64,000 nt of DNA from Paenibacillus sp. FSL H8-0548 (GCF_038630985.1 NZ_CP152049.1:2809501-2873500); one strand, 5' to 3'; positions 26,439 through 34,861 are shown, numbered from the stretch's first letter. The notes: generated by a model not told the origin, from the letters alone. A program made the numbers and translations.

Positions 26439-27227
26439 ATGCCTGGCATCATTGAAACGAAGCATCTGGATATCAGTTATGAGGATGTTATGATTGTTCA
26501 GGATTTGCACCTGACTATTCCTATGAAGAAAATTACTGCTTTGGTTGGTGCTAACGGCTGTGGTAAATCGACAATTTTAAAAGCGATTGCTCGCATTTTA
26601 AAGCCACAAAGCGGAGTGGTCTACGTGAACGGTAACGCTGTGCATACTCAAAAATCAAAGGAAATTGCCAAGCAATTGGCTATTTTACCGCAAAATCCAA
26701 TTGCACCTGACGGATTAACAGTGGCAGAGCTTGTCAGCTTTGGCCGTAGTCCCCATCAGGGTGGCTTTGCGACATTAACGAAGAAGGATAAAGAAAAGAT
26801 AAAGTGGGCATTGGATGTAACCAATATGCTTCCTTACGCAAGACGTTCTGTTGATCAATTATCGGGTGGGCAAAAGCAACGAGTTTGGATAGCGATGGCT
26901 TTAGCGCAGGAAACGGAGATTCTGCTGTTGGATGAGCCTACTACGTACTTAGATATAGCCCATCAATATGAAGTTCTCTCACTCTTGAGAAGATTGAATG
27001 AGCAGGAAGGACGTACAATTGTTATGGTCGTACATGATTTGAATCATGCTAGTTTGTATTCCGATTATATGGTAACAGTTAAAGATGGGAAAATCGTGCA
27101 TAGTGGTTCTCCAAGCGAAGTTATGCAACGAGAGCATCTGTATGAGGTCTTCGGTATTCATTCTAATATTATTAAAGATCCAAGAACAGGCAAACCAATA
27201 TGCTTACCCTATGTATTGGAGGTGTAG
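26439..27227 (+). CDS. Iron-siderophore ABC transporter ATP-binding protein
   Basis: A 262-residue FecE/FhuC-type ATPase. Walker A is GANGCGKST, the signature is LSGGQKQR, Walker B is ILLLDEPTTYLD and the switch His is in VVHDLNHA. It completes the importer with the two permeases and binding protein. AAGGGGTG lies upstream of the ATG. Confidence 0.95.
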   Translation: MPGIIETKHLDISYEDVMIVQDLHLTIPMKKITALVGANGCGKSTILKAIARILKPQSGVVYVNGNAVHTQKSKEIAKQLAILPQNPIAPDGLTVAELVSFGRSPHQGGFATLTKKDKEKIKWALDVTNMLPYARRSVDQLSGGQKQRVWIAMALAQETEILLLDEPTTYLDIAHQYEVLSLLRRLNEQEGRTIVMVVHDLNHASLYSDYMVTVKDGKIVHSGSPSEVMQREHLYEVFGIHSNIIKDPRTGKPICLPYVLEV

Positions 27228-27230
27228 AGC

Positions 27231-28361
27231 TTGCCTCAGTTTATACAGGAGCTTCCAAGGCTATGGCTTGATATCGAGAGCTATCATACGATGAAGCTGG
27301 ATAAAGATCGTTCACATCAGTTGTTGACACAAATCAATACCTTGATTTATGTTTTGGAAGGGAAAGGTCAGGTTCATGATGTGCTTGGCAACCATAGGGT
27401 GCAAGCAGGGGATTTTCTCTTTTATCCAGCCGAAGAAAGGTTGAAATTCCAAAATTCGAGCTCCGCCTGCTTTGTACTGAAAAAAATTGAATTTGCCTCT
27501 ATGAGGGTTGAACGTAAAAAGCATGATTGGAAGCTGAAAAGCTACAGCATGCCGTTCTGGGGAATCATGTATCCGACATCACTGACAGCCACGCAGTATT
27601 TGATTGAAAAACTTTGCATGAAATTGGACCGCCGTTTTTCATATCGACATATTCGTGATCGCTCAATGTTTTATGAACTCTGGGAACGATTATCGGATGC
27701 AACGAAGGAAGCAAAGATTGATCAAGAGCTAGAGATGGAGCATGTAGCTGACATGCTGAAGGAGCATGTACAGGATAAAATCGTTATTGAAGAATTAGCA
27801 CAGCGGGTAGGTTTGAATGTATCTGAATTTTTCAAGCGATTCAAGCATCAGTATGGTGCAAGCCCTGGACAGTATTTGATCGAACAGCGTATTCGAAAAT
27901 CTTTAGAGCTACTTACTGGCACGCATTTAAAGGTTTCAGAGGTTGCACATGCAGTGGGTTATGATGATGAGTACTACTTTAGTCGTGTGTTCAAAAAAAA
28001 GCTGGGTGTGTCCCCCGTTATCTTTTTGGAGAAGACACGGAAAAAAATAGTCGCCTTAACACCCGAGATTAAAAATATTGTTCGTACGATTGGCATTAAG
28101 CCATGCTTTTTAACTAGTGATACGCCACAAGAGTCTAATTGGGATGAGCTTCTAACGGAAATTAATGAGAAGCAGCCAGCCTATATTTTTATCCCCTCGC
28201 GCTACGAGTATGCTGAGAAGGAGCTGCTCAATATTGCCCCGGTATATGCGCTGGCGGATGATAATGTTGAGGTGGGTTTGACGCAAATACTTTATATATT
28301 GAAGTTGGAAGAGTTGACCTATGATTGGCTGCTAGCATATCACATGAATGAACAGCAATAA
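27231..28361 (+). CDS. AraC regulator with a partial siderophore-binding domain (Btr-like)
   Basis: A 376-residue regulator. Residues 1-110 form a cupin-like domain, residues 165-270 hold the two AraC helix-turn-helix motifs (IVIEELAQRVGLNVSEFFKR and VSEVAHAVGYDDEYYFSRVF), and about 100 residues after that resemble one lobe of a class III binding protein (IKNIVRTIGIKPCF, AYIFIPSRYEY). Bacillus subtilis Btr/YbbB couples AraC to a full FeuA-like domain for siderophore sensing; here the sensor is shorter. The start is a TTG at 27231, 8 bases after GGAGGTG. It most likely activates the transporter upstream when its siderophore enters. Confidence 0.88.
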   Translation: MPQFIQELPRLWLDIESYHTMKLDKDRSHQLLTQINTLIYVLEGKGQVHDVLGNHRVQAGDFLFYPAEERLKFQNSSSACFVLKKIEFASMRVERKKHDWKLKSYSMPFWGIMYPTSLTATQYLIEKLCMKLDRRFSYRHIRDRSMFYELWERLSDATKEAKIDQELEMEHVADMLKEHVQDKIVIEELAQRVGLNVSEFFKRFKHQYGASPGQYLIEQRIRKSLELLTGTHLKVSEVAHAVGYDDEYYFSRVFKKKLGVSPVIFLEKTRKKIVALTPEIKNIVRTIGIKPCFLTSDTPQESNWDELLTEINEKQPAYIFIPSRYEYAEKELLNIAPVYALADDNVEVGLTQILYILKLEELTYDWLLAYHMNEQQ

Positions 28362-28374
28362 AATCATCCGTAAA

Positions 28375-28389
28375 TGATTAGAATTATCC
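28375..28389 (+). promoter_or_regulatory. Possible second Fur box
   Basis: TGATTAGAATTATCC matches the 7-1-7 Fur core (TGATAATnATTATCA) at 11 of 14 fixed positions. It lies 62 bases before the nitroreductase-EIIA gene and could put the PTS genes under iron control. Confidence 0.35.
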
Positions 28390-28451
28390 ATGTTGCGATA
28401 CGAGGAAGAACGATAAAGTGAAATGATTAAGGAATAGATGGGAGAAGGATT

Positions 28452-29501
28452 ATGACAACTATTATAACGCAATTTCCTGTTGCACATGCGATTCAGGAAA
28501 GACGCACGATAAAAAATTTCAAGCCTGATGCGGTATCGCTTGATTTGATTAATGAGTTGCTGAACATTTCAGTATGGGCACCTAATCATAAGCTTAGGGA
28601 GCCTTGGCGGTTTATTGCTTTTGTTGAGGGAGGAAGAAAAACATTAGTCCAGCTTATGAAGCGTGATGCAGAGAAAGGTAAAATGGGCAAGCCGATGAAA
28701 AAGGCTAAGATAGATTATTTGTTGGAAATTCCTGCTCATGTTGTAGTGATCATGCCGGAGGACCCTCGTCCGAATGTATGGGAAGAGGATTTTGCAGCAG
28801 TCAGTACATTGATTCAAAATTTCCAGTTGGCAGCTTGGGAAAGAGGACTGGGAGTCATTTGGAAAACTGATGCAGTGATTTATTCTCCTGAATTTCGACA
28901 GTCCATTGGTGTGCAGCCTGGTGAGAAGGTAGTTGGTATTTTACATGTTGGTTACCCTGAGACAGCTCCGAAGCCGCAGACTCGTACTCCTGCTACAGAT
29001 CGTCTAACCATTATTTCTGATGCTAGTGGAATGATTGAAGAGGAGCTATTTTACATACCAATTTCGAAACAGAATATTTTCTTGAATTTGCAGTCCATAC
29101 CTAAGACGGAAGCGATTCAATTAGCAGGTGAGAAGCTGGTGGAGCTAGGCTACGTAGCAGAAAACTATATTGCCAGCATGCATGAAAAGGAAAAAGTGAA
29201 AAGCACTTATCTCGGTAATGGAGTAAGCACACCACACGGATCAAAGATCGCAAAGGAAGCTGTAGTGAAATCTGGTGTAGTTATTCTGCACTTTCCAAAT
29301 GGCATTGATTACGAAAATGGTGAGAAGGTCTACATCATGATTGGGATAGCGGCTGAACGATCGTATCATTTGGACGTATTGATGAAGGCTGCTACTATGT
29401 TTGAAATGAAGGGAAATGCTGATAAAGTAGCTAATGCTACATCTATTGAGGAATTCATTCAACGATTCGAGGAAGTAGAACGTGATACGCGCGTATGGTA
29501 A
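28452..29501 (+). CDS. Nitroreductase fused to PTS EIIA (mannitol/fructose type)
   Basis: A 349-residue two-domain protein. Residues 1-185 are an FMN-dependent nitroreductase domain (AIQERRTIKNFKPDAVS, VWAPNHKLREPWRF, AAWERGLGVIWKT, VGILHVGYPE). Residues 205-345 match PTS EIIA of the mannitol/fructose family, with the phosphorylatable His262 in GNGVSTPHG and the second conserved His306 in SYHLDVL. HPr and EI genes follow at once. I see no EIIB or EIIC nearby, so phosphorylation probably regulates the reductase and does not drive sugar transport. Nitroreductases beside siderophore importers are known (yfhC near yfiYZ-yfhA in B. subtilis) and may reduce ferric siderophores; the fusion is the new element. 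Confidence 0.9.
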   Translation: MTTIITQFPVAHAIQERRTIKNFKPDAVSLDLINELLNISVWAPNHKLREPWRFIAFVEGGRKTLVQLMKRDAEKGKMGKPMKKAKIDYLLEIPAHVVVIMPEDPRPNVWEEDFAAVSTLIQNFQLAAWERGLGVIWKTDAVIYSPEFRQSIGVQPGEKVVGILHVGYPETAPKPQTRTPATDRLTIISDASGMIEEELFYIPISKQNIFLNLQSIPKTEAIQLAGEKLVELGYVAENYIASMHEKEKVKSTYLGNGVSTPHGSKIAKEAVVKSGVVILHFPNGIDYENGEKVYIMIGIAAERSYHLDVLMKAATMFEMKGNADKVANATSIEEFIQRFEEVERDTRVW

Positions 29502-29529
29502 GAATACAGAGTAGGGTAACCACAAAATC

Positions 29530-29787
29530 ATGAAAAAAACTTTTATTGTTAAAAATACGGATGGACTACACTATCGTCCAGCTAGCTTAATTGTAGAGAT
29601 TGCACAGCAAGCTCCTTGTTCTCTTAAACTGATAAAGGAAGGTAAAACAGCTAATCCAGCAAGCATGATGAGTATTCTAAAGCTAGGAGTGAAATATGGA
29701 GAAGCGATTACTATTGAAACAGAAGGAGACCATGCTGAATCTATATTAGATGCGATTGGCAGAATTATAGAGACCAATGAAGAATAG
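29530..29787 (+). CDS. HPr-family phosphocarrier protein
   Basis: An 85-residue phosphocarrier. The active His14 sits in DGLHYRPAS (Tyr replaces the usual Ala after His). A Ser45 in NPASMMSI aligns with the regulatory Ser46 of classical HPr, so HPr kinase might still act on it. It passes phosphate from the EI encoded next to the EIIA domain encoded just upstream. The surrounding residues differ enough from housekeeping HPr to suggest a dedicated paralogue. Confidence 0.93.
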   Translation: MKKTFIVKNTDGLHYRPASLIVEIAQQAPCSLKLIKEGKTANPASMMSILKLGVKYGEAITIETEGDHAESILDAIGRIIETNEE

Positions 29788-29797
29788 GAATGTTAAG

Positions 29798-31495
29798 ATG
29801 AAACAAGGGATTGGTATATTTGAGGGCTATGTGATTGCAAAAACGTATGTCATTCAGCCTGCTGTGATGGATTGGACACCCCAAGAAATCGTTTCTGATC
29901 GGATTGAAAAAGAGCAGCAGCGTCTACAACAAGCAGTTGATCGAGTAGAATATAGTCTTCAGCAAATGCATAATCTGGCAGCAGAAGTGCAGGCACGCAT
30001 TTTTCATACACATATTCAGCTGCTACGTGACCCGGAATGGATAGGAGAGGTAAAGCTTAGAATTAAGAATAAGCAAGTCAGTGCGATTACCGCCCTATTC
30101 GACGTTACGGAGGAATTGGTCCAATACTTCAATGAGATGGAGCTTCGATTATTAAAAGAGCGCTTGTCTGATTTATACGATGTTCGTAATCAAATTTATG
30201 AAGCGCTGATGGGAAAAGAAAAGGAGCAGATCAGGCTTGATGAGCCAGTCATCATTGTAGCAGAAGACTTAACTCCATCCATGACGGCAGGCTTTGATTT
30301 AAACTATGTAGCCGGCATGATCACGACAGGTGGCCAGACCACACACACTGCGATTATTGCTCGATCCTTAGCAATTCCTGCTATTACGGGACTAGACATT
30401 GCTTTGATTCCTCATGGGAAACTCGTAATACTAGATAGCTATCAAGGTCTATTGATTAACGATCCAACTGCTATTGAAATTCAATATTATCAGGATAAGC
30501 TTCAGCAAGAAGCTGTAAATAAAAAGAAACTAGAAGTCTTTATTGCACAGAAGACCGCTACAGCTGACGGACATAACGTGACATTAGCACTGAATATTGC
30601 TAGTTCAGACGATACGAGAATGGTACAGACCGTAGGTGCTGATGGGATAGGTCTGTTTCGCAGTGAGTTTTTGTTTATGAATCGTACTCATGCTCCGAGC
30701 GAGGAAGAACAATATGAGACTTTTAAAAAAGTAATCATGCAGGCGAAGGCTCCAGTCATTATTCGAACCTTGGATGTGGGCGGAGATAAGATTATCCCTT
30801 ACTTGCACCAGAGACAAGAACAAAATCCATTTTTGGGACTGCGAGCCATTCGCTTATGCTTGCAGCCCTCTTTTTTAAGCTTGTTTAAAGAGCAATTGCG
30901 AGCTATTTGTCGCGCGAGTGCTTATGGAAAGGTGAAGATACTATTTCCTATGATTACAACGCTGGGAGAAATTAAAGAGGCAAAAGCGTTGCTACAGGAA
31001 GTTCAAGCCGAAATAGCTCAGCAGAGCATTCCTTTTGATGCTCAAATGGAAATCGGTATGATGATTGAAGTGCCTTCTATTGGATGGATCATGGAGGAGT
31101 GCTGTAACGAGGTTGATTTCTTTAGTATCGGCACTAATGATCTAGTCCAATATATGATGGCAGCAGATCGTACGAATGAGAAGGTACAATATCTACAAAA
31201 TTGTTTTCATCCCTCTGTATTGAGAATGATCCAGTCGGTCATTAATACTGCTCATGCGCATGGAAAAAAAGTTGGGGTATGTGGAGAAATGGCAGGCGAA
31301 AAAGCGGCAGCTTTACTACTAGTTGGTATGGGCATTGATGAATTAAGCATGAGCGCTACCCAATTGCTCTCCATTCGCAAAATCGTAGCAGAGTATTCAT
31401 TGAAAGACTTAGAAGTGCTATCGAAGCGTGTAGTGCAATTGTCAACAGCTGAAGAGATAAGTGAGCAGCTAAAGCTGTTTATTTCAGATGTCTAA
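29798..31495 (+). CDS. PTS enzyme I paralogue (PEP-protein phosphotransferase)
   Basis: A 565-residue complete enzyme I. The phospho-His183 lies in TTGGQTTHTAIIARS, the PEP-binding Arg in GLFRSEFLFM, a second Arg/Asp/Gly segment in IRTLDVGGDK, and the acid-base Cys in VGVCGEMAGE, so catalysis should be intact. I start it at the ATG at 29798 with AGGAA upstream; the ATG at 29777 would overlap the HPr gene. Together with HPr and the EIIA fusion it makes a self-contained phosphorelay driven by PEP. The housekeeping ptsHI of such bacteria is expected elsewhere, so this set looks specialised. Confidence 0.93.
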   Translation: MKQGIGIFEGYVIAKTYVIQPAVMDWTPQEIVSDRIEKEQQRLQQAVDRVEYSLQQMHNLAAEVQARIFHTHIQLLRDPEWIGEVKLRIKNKQVSAITALFDVTEELVQYFNEMELRLLKERLSDLYDVRNQIYEALMGKEKEQIRLDEPVIIVAEDLTPSMTAGFDLNYVAGMITTGGQTTHTAIIARSLAIPAITGLDIALIPHGKLVILDSYQGLLINDPTAIEIQYYQDKLQQEAVNKKKLEVFIAQKTATADGHNVTLALNIASSDDTRMVQTVGADGIGLFRSEFLFMNRTHAPSEEEQYETFKKVIMQAKAPVIIRTLDVGGDKIIPYLHQRQEQNPFLGLRAIRLCLQPSFLSLFKEQLRAICRASAYGKVKILFPMITTLGEIKEAKALLQEVQAEIAQQSIPFDAQMEIGMMIEVPSIGWIMEECCNEVDFFSIGTNDLVQYMMAADRTNEKVQYLQNCFHPSVLRMIQSVINTAHAHGKKVGVCGEMAGEKAAALLLVGMGIDELSMSATQLLSIRKIVAEYSLKDLEVLSKRVVQLSTAEEISEQLKLFISDV

Positions 31496-31640
31496 AGAGG
31501 CTAGATGGGGTATCTTTGAATACGTGATTCAATGAACCATGATGCATCAGTTGAAATTAAAATATGAACGTGATACAATGTTTTCAAATTAATGATTGGG
31601 GTTGAAAAGTAGAATGTAGTATTTCTTGCGAACAATGTAA

Positions 31641-31736
31641 ATGAATAAAACGGACTGCGTTTATTTCGCATGTTTTATTTTTTATATGCAAGAAAGTTAC
31701 TATATCTTTTCACTCAAACAATATAACCTAAGCTAA
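31641..31736 (+). CDS. Leader peptide of the ABC-F resistance gene
   Basis: A 31-codon frame beginning MNKTDCVYFACF and containing FYMQESYYIF, within the 333-base gap before the ABC-F gene. Its codons for MQESY overlap the left arm of an anti-terminator. An antibiotic-stalled ribosome here could change folding downstream. The ribosome binding site is weak, so translation is inferred from position and from similarity to known attenuator layouts. Confidence 0.55.
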   Translation: MNKTDCVYFACFIFYMQESYYIFSLKQYNLS

Positions 31737-31812
31737 CTCTATTTGGGGTTGGATTAACTGTATTTATTTGAGCTACAAGAAGGTAACTTTCTTGTAGCTT
31801 TTATTTTTTTCT
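31689..31812 (+). promoter_or_regulatory. Transcription attenuator before lsa-like gene
   Basis: A terminator hairpin has arms AGCTACAAGAA (31771) and TTCTTGTAGCT (31789) followed by TTTATTTTTTT. CAAGAAAGTTAC at 31689-31700 is a perfect 12-base complement of 31783-31794, which overlaps the terminator's loop and right arm, so pairing of the two would prevent the terminator. This is the usual design of inducible ABC-F and erm-type genes. Confidence 0.8.
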
Positions 31813-31828
31813 ACAGGAGGTTATATCT

Positions 31829-33307
31829 ATGTCATTAATTAATGTTACAAACCTGACTTTTGCCTATGCGGGCAGTTACGATAATATATTCGAAAATGTA
31901 AGTTTTCAGATCGATACGGATTGGAAATTAGGGTTTACGGGAAGAAACGGTAGAGGAAAGACAACGTTTCTCAATTTGTTGCTTGGTGAATATGAATACA
32001 GTGGAAATATTTCTGCCAAGGTCAGTTTCGAGTATTTCCCTTTCCATGTGGAAAACAAGCAAAATAATACGCTTGATGTCATCAACGAGATTTTCCCGGA
32101 TTATGTTCACTGGAAACTGATGCGTGAGCTTTCATTGCTAAAGGTTTCGGAAGATGTTTTATATCGGCCCTTTGATTCATTGTCGAATGGCGAGCAAACC
32201 AAAGTATTGCTGGCTACACTGTTTATTAAGGAAAATAGTTTTCTGTTGATTGATGAACCAACCAATCATCTGGACATGAATGCCAGAAAGCTTGTGAGTG
32301 ACTATCTCAATACTAAAAGCTCATTTATTCTGGTGTCACACGACAGATCGTTTCTAGATAACTGTGTAGACCATATCCTTTCCATCAATAAGACCAATAT
32401 CGAAATTCAAAAAGGTAATTTCTCCAGCTGGTGGGAAAACAAAATGAGACAGGATAACTTTGAGCTTGCAGAAAACGAGAAACTTAAAAGAGACATTAAC
32501 CGGCTATCGGGTTCTGCTAAACGGACGGGTAATTGGTCACACGAAGTGGAAAAAACAAAGAATGGAACAAGAAATTCAGGTTCTAAGGTAGATAAAGGAT
32601 ATATTGGCCACAAGGCTGCCAAAATGATGAAACGCTCTAAAGCAATTGAACAAAGACAGCTGTCTGCTATTGATGAGAAGTCTAAACTCCTCAAAAATAT
32701 CGAAAGCTCTGACAGCTTAGAAATTTCACAACTTGCTTTTCATAAAAATCAACTAGCTGAGCTAGATCATGTTTCGATTTTTTATGGAGAGAAGATGGTT
32801 TGTGAAGATATTAGCTTTTCGATTGTGCAGGGTGAACGAATTGCTCTTTCGGGTATAAATGGTTCCGGAAAATCAAGTATCATCAAGCTTATCTGCGGTG
32901 AGGCTTTAAACTATACAGGCAATTTCAGCAAGGATAGCATGCTCGAAATATCCTATGTATCTCAGGACACGTCCCACCTAAAGGGTAATTTATCTGAATA
33001 TGCTGCAGACAATGGGATTGATGAAAGCTTATTTAAGTCGATTTTAAGAAAGCTTGATTTTTCCAGAGCTCAATTTGATAAGGATATTTCAGCTTTTAGC
33101 GGCGGACAGAAAAAGAAAGTACTGATTGCAAAAAGTCTTAGTGAGAAGGTTCATTTGCATATTTGGGATGAACCGCTTAATTTTATTGATGTTATTTCTC
33201 GCATGCAAATTGAAGAGCTTCTGCTTGAATACGAACCAACCATTCTTTTTGTGGAGCATGACAAGGAATTTTGTGATCATGTGGCTACAAAGATCATTGA
33301 ACTTTAA
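31829..33307 (+). CDS. Lsa-family ABC-F ribosomal protection protein
   Basis: A 492-residue soluble protein with two ABC domains and no membrane segments. Domain 1 has GRNGRGKTT, LSNGEQTK and LLIDEPTNHLD. A charged linker of about 80 residues follows (the P-site tRNA interaction motif, with SAKRTGNW). Domain 2 has GINGSGKSS, FSGGQKKK and WDEPLNFID. Length and motifs fit Lsa proteins, which displace lincosamides, streptogramin A and pleuromutilins from the ribosome. AGGAGG precedes the ATG. An attenuator in the leader suggests antibiotic-induced expression. Actual resistance spectrum cannot be deduced. Confidence 0.9.
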   Translation: MSLINVTNLTFAYAGSYDNIFENVSFQIDTDWKLGFTGRNGRGKTTFLNLLLGEYEYSGNISAKVSFEYFPFHVENKQNNTLDVINEIFPDYVHWKLMRELSLLKVSEDVLYRPFDSLSNGEQTKVLLATLFIKENSFLLIDEPTNHLDMNARKLVSDYLNTKSSFILVSHDRSFLDNCVDHILSINKTNIEIQKGNFSSWWENKMRQDNFELAENEKLKRDINRLSGSAKRTGNWSHEVEKTKNGTRNSGSKVDKGYIGHKAAKMMKRSKAIEQRQLSAIDEKSKLLKNIESSDSLEISQLAFHKNQLAELDHVSIFYGEKMVCEDISFSIVQGERIALSGINGSGKSSIIKLICGEALNYTGNFSKDSMLEISYVSQDTSHLKGNLSEYAADNGIDESLFKSILRKLDFSRAQFDKDISAFSGGQKKKVLIAKSLSEKVHLHIWDEPLNFIDVISRMQIEELLLEYEPTILFVEHDKEFCDHVATKIIEL

Positions 33308-33420
33308 TATGATCCATGTCGATGAGAAGGATATGACTCGTTCGTTATTAGACTAACAAGCTGATGATCCTGCAGTAACAATGCCTGTTGATCACTCCGG
33401 CAACTCATTCGCGTAATAAC

Positions 33421-33460
33421 AAACCCCTTGGCCTCCATGAGACCAAGGGGTTTGTTATTT
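33421..33460 (+). terminator. Terminator of the ABC-F gene
   Basis: AAACCCCTTGG and CCAAGGGGTTT form an 11-bp stem followed by GTTATTTG. The stem is symmetrical, with A-rich sequence on the other side. The rest of the 33308-33616 gap shows no gene. Confidence 0.75.
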
Positions 33461-33616
33461 GCTTCTGCCCCGCGAACTGCTGCTGTTTTTGGCAAGTGGA
33501 CATACTAATAGGAAGCGAAGTGCTCCTCGTATATAGCAATTAATCCAAATTTATTTTTTACAGCGTGAAAAATAACGGGCTCCTCAATTGTATTACTAGT
33601 GAAAGGGGGACATCAG

Positions 33617-34096
33617 GTGAACGATTCATATGAGCTCAATGAATCCGTCCGCAAAGCCGTGGTGAACTATTCCGACAGCTTGGTCAAGATAGCATTCGCC
33701 TATCTCAAAAACGTTGCTGACGCGGAGGAAGTCGCACAGGAAGTATTTCTGGCCTATCTCCAGAAATTCCCCGTCTTCGATAGCGTTGATCATGAGAAAG
33801 CTTGGTTAATCCGAACAACAATTAATAAATGCAAGAATTTGCTCAAGACGAGCTGGTTTAAAAGTCGGAACCTCTTGCCGGACAATCTATCATACCTTCC
33901 GAAGGACGAATACATGGTCATGCAGGCTGTATTATCATTAGACAAGAAATATCGGGTCCCGATCCATCTGCATTATTACGAGGGCTACTCATTGGAAGAA
34001 ATAGCGGACATTCTTCATGCCAAACCTGCGACGGTAGGAACTTGGCTTGCTCGCGGGCGCAATCAGCTTAAAGAAGTTATAGGTGGTGATTTGTGA
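33617..34096 (+). CDS. ECF-type RNA polymerase sigma factor
   Basis: A 159-residue sigma factor with region 2 (LVKIAFAYLKNVADAEEVAQ) and region 4 (LEEIADILHAKPATVGTWLA) and no region 3, hence ECF. The GTG at 33617 is chosen since AAAGGGGG lies just upstream; an earlier GTG overlaps it. The stop overlaps the next gene, which encodes a membrane protein likely to hold the sigma factor inactive. Its signal and target promoters are unknown. Confidence 0.9.
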   Translation: MNDSYELNESVRKAVVNYSDSLVKIAFAYLKNVADAEEVAQEVFLAYLQKFPVFDSVDHEKAWLIRTTINKCKNLLKTSWFKSRNLLPDNLSYLPKDEYMVMQAVLSLDKKYRVPIHLHYYEGYSLEEIADILHAKPATVGTWLARGRNQLKEVIGGDL

Positions 34097-34677
34097 AGAT
34101 GAAAAAATCGAGTTATCAATCGGCCATGTCCAAATTGAAAACGAGCGAAGACTTTAAAGAACGTACGCTTGAGCGTTTAAACCTGGAAAGGTACAAGCTC
34201 ATCGATAACGATAAACGAAACGGAGAGAATGCTATGAAAACAGCTAATCCAGCAGTAAAGAAAAACAAGGTGGTCATCTGGGCAGCGAGCATTGCAGCTT
34301 GCGCAGTATTGACTTTGGGCATCTATGCGGTTAACCAGAACGGAAGTGGCACTGCCCCTGATTCGGTCACTAACAACCCAAACGGCGGCATCGTTGAAAA
34401 TAGCGGTCCGGGATCAGCCTCTTCGGCTAAGCATCGGGTCAACATTGACGGTGTCATTGATGAGGTGAGCGCTGACGGCCAAAGCTTCCGTATCGGCGAG
34501 CTATGGGTTACCGTAACAGATAAAACGACTTACGGCATAACGGGCCCGACGGCTCCTGATCCTTCTGAGCAACTGGTGAGCAAGGAATTTAAAGTCGGCA
34601 ACACGGTATCTGGCTTCACCTCGGAAGACGTCACAAGCGGAAAGGTAGCGGCCGACGTTATTTTCAACAATTTTTAA
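34093..34677 (+). CDS. Membrane protein coupled to the sigma factor, probable anti-sigma
   Basis: A 194-residue single-span protein starting at a GTG that overlaps the sigma stop. Residues 1-55 are charged and cytoplasmic, a membrane segment lies near 58-80 (VVIWAASIAACAVLTLGIYA), then a Gly/Asn/Ser-rich linker and an outside beta-rich domain (VNIDGVIDEVSADGQSFRIG). No zinc-finger anti-sigma motif is present, so the anti-sigma role is inferred from position and topology. The outside domain might sense an envelope stress or ligand. Confidence 0.7.
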   Translation: MKMKKSSYQSAMSKLKTSEDFKERTLERLNLERYKLIDNDKRNGENAMKTANPAVKKNKVVIWAASIAACAVLTLGIYAVNQNGSGTAPDSVTNNPNGGIVENSGPGSASSAKHRVNIDGVIDEVSADGQSFRIGELWVTVTDKTTYGITGPTAPDPSEQLVSKEFKVGNTVSGFTSEDVTSGKVAADVIFNNF

Positions 34678-34728
34678 GCGAGTGGTTAGCAGAAAAACCG
34701 CATTCTCATATGCGATCATAAAACAAAG

Positions 34729-34773
34729 AAAATCAGCGGCCGGCATAAATGCCTGGTACCGCTGATTTTTTTT
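34729..34773 (+). terminator. Terminator after the sigma operon
   Basis: AAATCAGCGG and CCGCTGATTT form a stem with a 19-base loop (itself partly paired GGCAT/ATGCC) and run into eight T. Confidence 0.85.
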
Positions 34774-34861
34774 GTTGAACGGAATAGAAGCTATAATTTC
34801 TTATTTAATCATTGAGTTAACTACCGGTTATCACATGGAGACCCCCATCACCTTGAAGCAA

